Source of the DNA: an uncultured Nitrosotalea sp.
GTDB taxonomy: Archaea > Thermoproteota > Nitrososphaeria > Nitrososphaerales > Nitrosopumilaceae
Length of the DNA stretch: 5,016 nucleotides
Assembly (NCBI GenBank): GCA_946478655.1
Contig: CAMLDG010000051.1
Span: forward strand, 1 to 5,016
Direction of reading: 5' to 3'
Shown here: positions 1-5,016 of the stretch, piece by piece
Position numbering within the stretch: the first letter of the stretch is position 1
Layout of the letters: each line of letters starts with the position of its first letter
Notes under the pieces: model-generated
Told to the model about the DNA's origin: nothing
Database searches by the model: none
What the model saw: the letters and a program-made list of their open reading frames with translations, nothing else
Translations under genes and position numbers: made by a program

Positions 1-303
1 GACATTGTAACTGCACGAGACGAGTCTACTCATAACGATGTAAAAAATTGGCTCAAACTGCATAAAATAAATTTCAAAAATTATGTTGGTGTGTTAGAAG
101 GAATAGAAAAATCGAGATTAGATTATGATGTATTTATTGATGATTCGCCTCTCAATGCAAAAAGCATGTTGGACAAAGGAAAATCTGTAATACTTTACTC
201 ACAGCCGTGGAATACATCTTTTGAAGATGATCGAGCAATTAGGATACATGAGCTAAAAAATGCTGTACCTATAATTGATAAAATGATCAATGAGGGTAAA
301 TAA
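1..303 (+). CDS. HAD-family 5'(3')-deoxyribonucleotidase-like protein (NT5C type), 3' part
   Basis: The gene is cut by the left edge; 100 codons and a TAA stop are visible. A GTG at base 91 is internal, because the frame is open to base 1 and the upstream residues carry family motifs. Numbering from the first codon, HAD motif II is the Thr of IVTAR (T4), the motif III lysine is probably K37 in GIEKSRLDYD, and motif IV is the Asp pair in VFIDDSP (D47, D48). YSQPWN at about 66-71 resembles the QPWN/QPYN segment typical of the NT5C family. The missing N-terminus should hold motif I (DxD) with the nucleophilic Asp. Known family members are Mg-dependent cytosolic phosphatases that dephosphorylate (deoxy)nucleoside monophosphates. 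The substrate here cannot be read from the sequence, and another small HAD phosphatase is possible. It is followed on the same strand by the tRNA-Leu gene, with no sign of a functional link. Confidence 0.75.
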   Translation, partial: DIVTARDESTHNDVKNWLKLHKINFKNYVGVLEGIEKSRLDYDVFIDDSPLNAKSMLDKGKSVILYSQPWNTSFEDDRAIRIHELKNAVPIIDKMINEGK

Positions 304-323
304 TTTTCAAACTCACTGATGAG

Positions 324-333
324 CATAAAAAAG
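324..333 (+). promoter_or_regulatory. Possible box A (TATA-like) promoter of the tRNA-Leu gene
   Basis: The A-rich motif CATAAAAAAG is centred about 40 bases before the first base of the tRNA. With the usual archaeal spacing of 25-27 bases from box A to start site, transcription would begin near 353-356, giving a leader of about 12-15 bases for RNase P to remove. It is the best TATA-like candidate in the 64-base gap between the upstream stop codon and the tRNA. The motif is short in an AT-rich background, so this is an inference. Confidence 0.35.
326..332 (-). terminator. Possible minus-strand T-tract ending the gatE transcript
   Basis: The minus strand has six consecutive T here, the first strong T run after the gatE stop codon. 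If gatE transcripts end here, their 3' untranslated region would contain the full antisense of tRNA-Leu. The same bases are the A-run of the proposed tRNA box A, so only one of the two roles may be real. Nothing but the T-run supports termination. Confidence 0.25.
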
Positions 334-367
334 ACACTTATTGTAGGATCTTAATTCTCACGTTGTT

Positions 368-452
368 GCGGGGGTCGCCTAGCCTGGTCAACGGCGTAAG
401 GCTCAGAACCTTATCTCTTAGGAGTTCGTGGGTTCAAATCCCACCTCCCGCA
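368..452 (+). tRNA. tRNA-Leu (anticodon CAG)
   Basis: A full type II cloverleaf can be folded by hand. The acceptor stem pairs GCGGGGG (368-374) with CTCCCGC (445-451), with one G-U pair, and the discriminator base is A452. The D stem is GCC/GGC (377-379 with 393-395) and the D loop contains the invariant GG (386-387). The anticodon stem is TAAGG/CCTTA around the seven-base loop CTCAGAA, so the anticodon is CAG (404-406), reading Leu codon CUG. The variable region of about 14 bases (414-427) can form a short CTC/GAG stem, as expected for a class II tRNA-Leu. The T stem is GTGGG/CCCAC with loop TTCAAAT. The anticodon loop has normal length, so there is no intron at the usual 37/38 position. 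CCA is not encoded (the next bases are CTT), so it must be added by CCA-adding enzyme. Its 3' end lies four bases from the convergent gatE stop codon. Confidence 0.96.
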
Positions 453-465
453 CTTTTTATTTTTC
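453..465 (+). terminator. T-rich terminator of the tRNA-Leu gene
   Basis: Directly after the tRNA the plus strand reads CTTTTTATTTTTC, two runs of five T separated by one A. Archaeal RNA polymerase commonly terminates at such oligo-T tracts without a hairpin. The tract overlaps the stop codon and last codons of gatE on the opposite strand, where it encodes the Glu-Lys-stop end. The call rests on position and composition only. Confidence 0.55.
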
Positions 466-2364
466 GTCTATCTTGATCTTTATTTTATCTTCTAAAAGTT
501 GATTTAATTTCTGACCGTCTACTTTTCCACGTAGTGTTTTCATGGCAAGGCCCATCAAAGGACCCATTGATCTTAGTCCTTGTTCTTTTATCATTCCAAA
601 ATTAGATTTTACCAATTCATCCAGGATCGTGTGGAATTCTGCATCTTCTACGGTATTCAATGCATTTGACTTGATTGCATCTGATATGGATTTAGATTTT
701 CCACTCATGATACTCTCAAATATCATTTCAAGTGATTCTTTTGCTATCTTTCCATCTGTTATTAACCTAAAGGCTTCAAAAATGTCTCCAGTCCTTAATA
801 GTGCTGAATCCAATCCTCTTCGTTCCAAGTTTGTAATTGTACCACACAGAGTTGATGCTACAAAATTAGGAGAAATTCTCTTATCTTTACATATTGTCTC
901 AAACAGATCTAGATACTCGGAATCAAATATCTGTGCTGAAAGTTGTTGATTTAATTCATATTGTTTTTGTAATGCCATGAGATTCTCTTCCCATGATCTT
1001 GGAATCTTATTTCTTGCTTGTTCTATCTCTGTATTTTCTACAATGATTGGCGGTATGTCTGTTTCTGGATACATTCTTGAAGAACCTGGCCTTGGTCGTA
1101 AAAACACTGTTTCTCCTGTAATTGTAGCAGCTCTTGTTTCTGCAGGTATTCCATTTCTTGCATCTTCAATTCGTTTTATGATGGATTCTATTACAATGTC
1201 TAGTTTTTTTTCATTTCCAGCCACAATGATAAAGGCATCATTAGATTTTATCTCAAGTATATTTTTTACTTCTTGAATTTCTGATTCTTCTATGCCATAA
1301 TTTGGTAGTTCATCGGAATGAAACAATCCACCCAACCCGAAAAATCTAACCAGCTCACCTAATTGTTTTCCTAATCTTATTCCTGGATATGGTTCCCATC
1401 CGAACATTCCTGCAAAACCTTTGATTCTCATTGCCTTGATTGAGGAGCCCTCTGAAAGAGATTTCTGAATTATTTTTGATTTACAGCTTTTGAATATGTT
1501 TGATACATCTTTTACATCTTTTTCTTTGGTGATTTTTTCTATATTGAATGTCTGTAGTTTTTCTGCAATAATTTTTAGACCATGTTGTCTTTTTGCTTCA
1601 TACTCGATGACCTTTTCTAATTGATCTAATTTCTGTACGCCTTTTACTTCTATTACTGCACCGCCTCCCTCTATTGACACATTGACATCTTGCCTGATTG
1701 ATCCTATGCCTCTTCCTACTCTTTTTGTTGCACGTAACATTCTGCCTAACGTCAAAGCAATGTTTTTGATCTCTTCTGGTGTGCCTGAGACTGGATCCAA
1801 TGCAATTTCTACTAGTGGTATTCCTAATCTATCCAAACTGTATTCTCTTGTCTCTTTCGAGTCTTGGAGTAACTTTGCAGCATCTTCTTCAAGACAGATG
1901 CTTTGAACTCCAATTTTTTTACCGTTTACTTCAAGACTGCCGCCCATGGATACTAGCATAGTTCTTTGAAAACCTGATGTGTTGGAACCATCAATCACAA
2001 GCTTTCTCATGACATAGATTTCATTGAAAATATTTGATTTTAATGCTGATGACATGATCAAAACAGTTTCTTTTGCATTAGGGTCAAGATCATGTGGAGG
2101 CTCATCATCTTGTTCTACAAGACAACTACTCTCTGGATTTGCAGAATACAAAATTGTTTTTTCTTTACTCTTCTCAAAAATAGCGCTAGGATCAAACTCT
2201 CCAAGCTCACTACTTGTTATTCTTAATTTGCGTGAAAATTTAATTGGATACTCATCTGATTCAATAGGCTTGCATCTGCAAAACAACTTGGCTCCAGTTG
2301 CAAGTTGTTGATGAATCTCTAATCCTACAAGAAGTCCTATCTTATCAATCTGGATTTCGGACAT
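457..2364 (-). CDS. gatE: Glutamyl-tRNA(Gln) amidotransferase subunit E
   Basis: GatE is the tRNA-binding, kinase/transamidase subunit of the archaeal GatDE enzyme. It phosphorylates Glu-tRNA(Gln) and amidates it with ammonia channelled from GatD, yielding Gln-tRNA(Gln) in the cytoplasm. The 635 residues match the usual family length. The GatB-type cradle is seen in VGLEIHQQL (13-21), LFCRC (27-31), EQDDEPPHDLDPNA (84-97), GFQRTMLVSMGG (131-142), the acidic LEEDAAK (158-164), LGIPLVEI (180-187) and GSIRQDVNVSI (221-231). Residues about 270-405 form the AspRS-like (GAD) insertion that separates GatE from bacterial GatB, with FAGMFG and LFHSDELPNYGI as markers. YPETDIPP (432-439) returns to the cradle, followed by helical and YqeY-like tail domains (about 455-620) ending in MGPLMGLAMKTLRGKVDG. 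A short Lys/Ile-rich tail closes the protein. The ATG fits the family's usual N-terminus, although no in-frame stop lies close upstream. The gene starts 32 bases after gatD. Confidence 0.97.
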   Translation of the reverse strand: MSEIQIDKIGLLVGLEIHQQLATGAKLFCRCKPIESDEYPIKFSRKLRITSSELGEFDPSAIFEKSKEKTILYSANPESSCLVEQDDEPPHDLDPNAKETVLIMSSALKSNIFNEIYVMRKLVIDGSNTSGFQRTMLVSMGGSLEVNGKKIGVQSICLEEDAAKLLQDSKETREYSLDRLGIPLVEIALDPVSGTPEEIKNIALTLGRMLRATKRVGRGIGSIRQDVNVSIEGGGAVIEVKGVQKLDQLEKVIEYEAKRQHGLKIIAEKLQTFNIEKITKEKDVKDVSNIFKSCKSKIIQKSLSEGSSIKAMRIKGFAGMFGWEPYPGIRLGKQLGELVRFFGLGGLFHSDELPNYGIEESEIQEVKNILEIKSNDAFIIVAGNEKKLDIVIESIIKRIEDARNGIPAETRAATITGETVFLRPRPGSSRMYPETDIPPIIVENTEIEQARNKIPRSWEENLMALQKQYELNQQLSAQIFDSEYLDLFETICKDKRISPNFVASTLCGTITNLERRGLDSALLRTGDIFEAFRLITDGKIAKESLEMIFESIMSGKSKSISDAIKSNALNTVEDAEFHTILDELVKSNFGMIKEQGLRSMGPLMGLAMKTLRGKVDGQKLNQLLEDKIKIKIDEK

Positions 2365-2386
2365 TTGTAATTTTATTCTTGTACTT

Positions 2387-2396
2387 GCTTTAAAGC
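2387..2396 (-). promoter_or_regulatory. Palindromic box A-like element upstream of gatE
   Basis: The gatD-gatE spacer contains the perfect 10-base palindrome GCTTTAAAGC, whose core TTTAAA resembles an archaeal TATA box. Its centre lies about 27 bases before the gatE ATG, the distance expected if transcription starts at or next to the start codon and makes a leaderless mRNA. No Shine-Dalgarno-like GGAGG or GGTG motif is present in the spacer, which fits leaderless translation. The element sits directly after the gatD stop codon. Because it is palindromic it could also serve as a protein-binding site. Confidence 0.45.
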
Positions 2397-3680
2397 TTAG
2401 TCTGAAAATTCAAGAGCAATATTTTCTTTCATCAGTTTTGTCATCTCGTTAGAATCTTTAGAATTTGCCAAGGCCCACATTGTCTTTACAAGTGCAGTCT
2501 CTGGTATCATGTTTCCAAGCGGCACAACTCCAAGATTCAAGAGATCTCTTCCACTGTCATATACGGTCATTCTTACCATTCCGTCAATACACTGGGAGGT
2601 CATTCCTATGAACAACCCATTTTTCTTGGCCTTTTCTATTGCTCCATACATTGTTTTTCCTACATGCCCAAGTCCAGTTCCTTCGATTACTATTCCTCTA
2701 TATCCAGAGTCTATCGCATAATCAACAATCTTGGGATCAAATCCTGGATAATATTTCAAAAGTAGTACACGACTATCAAACTTGATTCTTGGTGCATATT
2801 CTCTTTTTGGAATGTCAAACTGTTTGTCTTTTTCAATGCTTGTTGATTTGACAATGTATGCCGGAGGGCCTCCTATTGTCTTGAATGCATCTCTTCTGCT
2901 AGTGTGATTTTTTCTTACACGAGTTGCCCAGTTGCAGGCAATCTCGTCATCGCTTGAATTGCTATGCATCACAACAAAAATCCCTGGAGAACATACCTCT
3001 ATCAAAAATCTTGTAGCTGCAATTAGATTCAACGCTGCATCTGATGATGGTCTATCTGATGATCTCTGGGAACCTACTAGTGCAACTGGCTTTGGAAATC
3101 CTGTCAAGGAAAATGCCAATGCTGATGCTGTATATTGCATAGTGTCTGTACCATGCGCCACTATGATTCCATCATACTCTGACTTGGCATAAGAGTCTAA
3201 TTTCTCTGCAATCTTTATCCAATGTTGAGGCAGTAAATTCTCTGAATATTCTGAAAAAAGTACCTCAGTGTCTATGTTTGCAATAGTTGCAAGTTCTGGT
3301 ACACTCGCATTAAGTTCTGCAGCAGTGAGAGCGGGAGTGACTGCACCAGTTCTGTAATCTATTCTACTTGCGATTGTACCTCCTGTTGACAAGAGAAGAA
3401 TTTTTGGAAGTTTTGGATTTTGTTGTGATTTGTAACTGGTTTCTTTTTTCATCATCGGTGGAGATTCTAACTCTATTTTTTTTATCTTGTCAAGTTCAAG
3501 ACCTATGTTATATCCGCTCTTTAGTTTCAAAACAATGTGGCGATCATCACTGTGTTCATATCTTGGCATGATGACTCCTGTGTAAATTGAATCGGCATGA
3601 ATCTTTACTTGACTTCCTATCTCTATCTTGTTACTTGTAAGAAATTCTAACCCTTTACCCCTGTACCCAAATTGTGACAT
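2397..3680 (-). CDS. gatD: Glutamyl-tRNA(Gln) amidotransferase subunit D (asparaginase-like)
   Basis: GatD is the amidase subunit of GatDE: it releases ammonia from Gln (or Asn) and passes it to GatE. The 427 residues agree with family length. Residues about 1-75 form the small beta-barrel N-terminal domain characteristic of GatD and absent from free L-asparaginases. A linker then leads to a type I asparaginase fold (about 92-427). The first catalytic segment is STGGTIAS (98-105) with nucleophile T102; the second is AHGTDTM (175-181) with T178 and D179. The expected catalytic lysine is probably K257 in RVRKNHTSRRDAF. Conserved GSQRSSDRPSSDA (203-215) and EGTGLGHVG (333-341) are present, so the active site looks intact. 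The barrel and the adjacent gatE make this GatD rather than a metabolic asparaginase. The ATG is fixed by in-frame stops TAG, TAG and TAA within the four codons before it. It follows cdc48 by 32 bases. Confidence 0.97.
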   Translation of the reverse strand: MSQFGYRGKGLEFLTSNKIEIGSQVKIHADSIYTGVIMPRYEHSDDRHIVLKLKSGYNIGLELDKIKKIELESPPMMKKETSYKSQQNPKLPKILLLSTGGTIASRIDYRTGAVTPALTAAELNASVPELATIANIDTEVLFSEYSENLLPQHWIKIAEKLDSYAKSEYDGIIVAHGTDTMQYTASALAFSLTGFPKPVALVGSQRSSDRPSSDAALNLIAATRFLIEVCSPGIFVVMHSNSSDDEIACNWATRVRKNHTSRRDAFKTIGGPPAYIVKSTSIEKDKQFDIPKREYAPRIKFDSRVLLLKYYPGFDPKIVDYAIDSGYRGIVIEGTGLGHVGKTMYGAIEKAKKNGLFIGMTSQCIDGMVRMTVYDSGRDLLNLGVVPLGNMIPETALVKTMWALANSKDSNEMTKLMKENIALEFSD

Positions 3681-3700
3681 TTACTAGAACTAGAAAAGTT

Positions 3701-3713
3701 ATTTTATTAAAAT
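3701..3713 (-). promoter_or_regulatory. Palindromic box A-like element upstream of gatD
   Basis: On the minus strand this reads ATTTTAATAAAAT, an inverted repeat with six-base arms around one central base and a good TATA-like composition. Its centre is 27 bases before the gatD ATG, the spacing expected for a leaderless transcript. No ribosome-binding motif lies in between; the gap instead carries a tandem TTCTAG TTCTAG that supplies in-frame stops. The element touches the last base of the cdc48 stop codon. AT-rich spacers produce such motifs by chance, so the call rests mainly on the spacing and the match to the gatE arrangement. Confidence 0.45.
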
Positions 3714-5016
3714 TACCTATAGTACGGAACTGCGACTTTTTCGCCTATCTTTAGTTCCTTCTGGGTCTTTACTTTTCTTACAGCCTCTTCAAAATGCCTC
3801 ATGGTTACTTTTGCTTCTGTAGCCTGTTTTTCGGCTTCCTTTTGATCAGGATACTTGTCAAGAAATTCATGTATTACAAGTGATACTGCAGTGTTTGCTA
3901 TTGATGCTACATCCGCACCGCTCATTCCATCTGTTGCTTCTGCAATTTTTTCAATGTCTACAAAGTCTGGATTCTTCATGCCGTTTGCCATGGGCTCCCT
4001 TACTACTGGAATCTCCTTTGTATTTATCTCCAAAATCTTCTTCCTTCCTTCCTTGTCTGGTAATGGAACTAGTATTATCTTGTCAAATCTACCCGGTCTT
4101 AGCAATGCGGTATCTATCATGTTAGCTCTATTTGTTGCAGCAAGCACTACAACTCCATGCAAGCTTTCTATTCCGTCTAACTCAGTCAAAAGCTGACTTA
4201 CTACTCTTTCTGTTACTGCTGTCTCTCCTCCAACTCCACGTATTGGAGCAATGGAATCGATTTCATCGAAAAATATTACACAAGGTGATGCCTGTCTTGC
4301 TCGTCTGAATATCTCTCTTATTCCACGTTCTGATTCGCCTACCCATTTTGATAATAGTTCTGGTCCTCTTACGGAAATAAAGTTGGCTTCACTTTCAGTT
4401 GCAACAGCTTTTGCCATTAGAGTTTTTCCAGTTCCACTAGGACCGTGTAATAATATTCCTCTTGGCATTCTGTGTCCTAACTTGGAGTATAACGTAGGAT
4501 ATTTCATTGGCCATTCTACAGCTTCTTGTAATTCACGCTTGACACTTTCAAGTCCTCCAACTTCATCCCAGCTTACATCAGGATTCTCAATGAATACTTC
4601 GCGCATACCTGATGGTGTGACTTCTCTTATGGCATTCTGAAAGTCATCACCGTTGACTACTAGCTTGTCAAGTGTTTCTGGTGGGAGTTTTTCATCCTCC
4701 AAGTTTAACTCTGGAAGTAATCTTCTAAGGCACTTCATTGCAGCTTCTTTACATAAATATTCTAAGTCAGCTCCTACATAGCCGTGGCTTATTGATGCAA
4801 TCTTGTCTGCATTAACATCATCACTAAGTGGCATGTTTCTTGTATGTATCATTAGGATGTCTTTTCTACCCTTCTTGTCTGGCACCTTGATCTCAATTTC
4901 TCTATCAAATCTTCCAGGTCTTCTAAGGGCCGGATCAATTGCGTTTGGTCTATTGGTTGCAGATATGACTATTACTTTTCCTCTAGCTTCAAGACCATCC
5001 ATTAGAGAAAGCAACT
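3713..5016 (-). CDS. cdc48: Cdc48/VAT-type double AAA+ ATPase, C-terminal part
   Basis: This is the archaeal Cdc48/p97/VAT unfoldase, a hexameric ATP-driven machine of the cytoplasm. The right edge cuts the gene, so the N domain and the D1 Walker A and B motifs are missing; about 433 codons of an expected 700-plus are visible. Numbering from the first whole codon (TTG at 5014, an internal Leu), the rest of D1 follows: [11 protein letters not shown] (3-13), sensor ISATNR (17-22) and arginine-finger segment RRPGRFDRE (31-39). The D1-D2 linker includes the conserved [12 protein letters not shown] (144-155). D2 is complete: Walker A GPSGTGKT (191-198), pore loop SKWVGESE (222-229), Walker B VIFFDEID (246-253), sensor LAATNR (291-296), arginine fingers in RPGRFDK (306-312) and the MSGADV helical-domain motif (364-369). 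The protein ends in Tyr-Tyr-Arg, matching the HbYX proteasome-docking pattern. Walker B acidic residues and arginine fingers of D2 are intact, so it should be an active ATPase. gatD follows on the same strand after 32 bases. Confidence 0.96.
   Translation of the reverse strand, partial: LLSLMDGLEARGKVIVISATNRPNAIDPALRRPGRFDREIEIKVPDKKGRKDILMIHTRNMPLSDDVNADKIASISHGYVGADLEYLCKEAAMKCLRRLLPELNLEDEKLPPETLDKLVVNGDDFQNAIREVTPSGMREVFIENPDVSWDEVGGLESVKRELQEAVEWPMKYPTLYSKLGHRMPRGILLHGPSGTGKTLMAKAVATESEANFISVRGPELLSKWVGESERGIREIFRRARQASPCVIFFDEIDSIAPIRGVGGETAVTERVVSQLLTELDGIESLHGVVVLAATNRANMIDTALLRPGRFDKIILVPLPDKEGRKKILEINTKEIPVVREPMANGMKNPDFVDIEKIAEATDGMSGADVASIANTAVSLVIHEFLDKYPDQKEAEKQATEAKVTMRHFEEAVRKVKTQKELKIGEKVAVPYYR

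Noticed and set aside
91..303. A separate 70-residue gene starting at the GTG at base 91
   Set aside because: The frame is open to the window edge, and the upstream residues IVTAR supply HAD motif II, so the GTG is an internal Val of a longer gene.
366..456. tRNA-Leu 3' end as an attachment site for an integrated element
   Set aside because: No integrase gene, no direct repeat of the tRNA 3' end elsewhere in the window, and the flanking genes are ordinary core genes.
542..949. 135-codon open frame on the plus strand inside gatE, plus similar ones at 977-1276, 1682-1906, 1779-1961 and 2024-2311
   Set aside because: All lie antisense to a clearly coding gatE with intact motifs; their translations are Ser/Phe/Ile-rich with no recognisable domain, as expected for shadow frames.
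2509..3571. Plus-strand open frames at 2509-2721, 2932-3192 and 3368-3571
   Set aside because: They are antisense to gatD, show no domain motifs, and have no promoter-like or ribosome-binding signal that stands out.
2397..3680. gatD as a free metabolic L-asparaginase
   Set aside because: The N-terminal beta-barrel extension, the length and the adjacent gatE all indicate the GatD subunit instead.
3681..3700. Short T-run and tandem TTCTAG (minus strand) as a cdc48 terminator or regulatory repeat
   Set aside because: Only four consecutive T and two copies of a six-base unit; too little to call, and the tandem is more simply read as giving stop codons before the gatD ATG.
3855..4640. Plus-strand open frames at 3855-4196, 3880-4125 and 4251-4640
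   Set aside because: They are shadows of the conserved AAA+ D2 coding sequence, including its Walker motifs, and two of them overlap each other in different frames.

Overview
The window is an AT-rich stretch of archaeal chromosome carrying core housekeeping genes. The clearest taxonomic evidence is the adjacent gatD and gatE pair, because the GatDE form of Glu-tRNA(Gln) amidotransferase occurs only in archaea. A Cdc48/VAT-type double AAA+ ATPase, a tRNA gene without an encoded CCA, and box A-like motifs at leaderless-mRNA spacing all agree. The style of the proteins and the base composition suggest a Nitrososphaerota (Thaumarchaeota) genome, perhaps related to Nitrosopumilus. That lineage call is an inference from memory of the families and was not tested.

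Layout from left to right. Bases 1-303 hold the 3' part of a plus-strand HAD-family gene, probably an NT5C-like 5'(3')-deoxyribonucleotidase. A 64-base gap follows, with a possible tRNA promoter. Next is a complete plus-strand tRNA-Leu with anticodon CAG (368-452). The rest is on the minus strand, in transcription order from the right edge: the C-terminal part of cdc48 (5016 to 3713), gatD (3680-2397) and gatE (2364-457). Each gene is separated from the next by a 32-base spacer. The tRNA and gatE converge with only four bases between them.

Functionally, GatD releases ammonia from an amide donor and GatE uses it to convert Glu-tRNA(Gln) to Gln-tRNA(Gln). This is how archaea lacking GlnRS supply glutamine for translation. 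Cdc48 is an ATP-driven unfoldase whose C-terminal Tyr-Tyr-Arg fits the HbYX proteasome-docking pattern, so it probably works in protein quality control. The three minus-strand genes could be co-transcribed, but gatD and gatE each have a palindromic TATA-like element centred about 27 bases before their ATG, which suggests separate leaderless transcripts.

I see no mobile element, CRISPR array, toxin-antitoxin pair, defence gene or other unusual system. The points most worth a second look are the compact regulatory spacers, the tRNA/gatE convergence and details of the Cdc48 C-terminal half.
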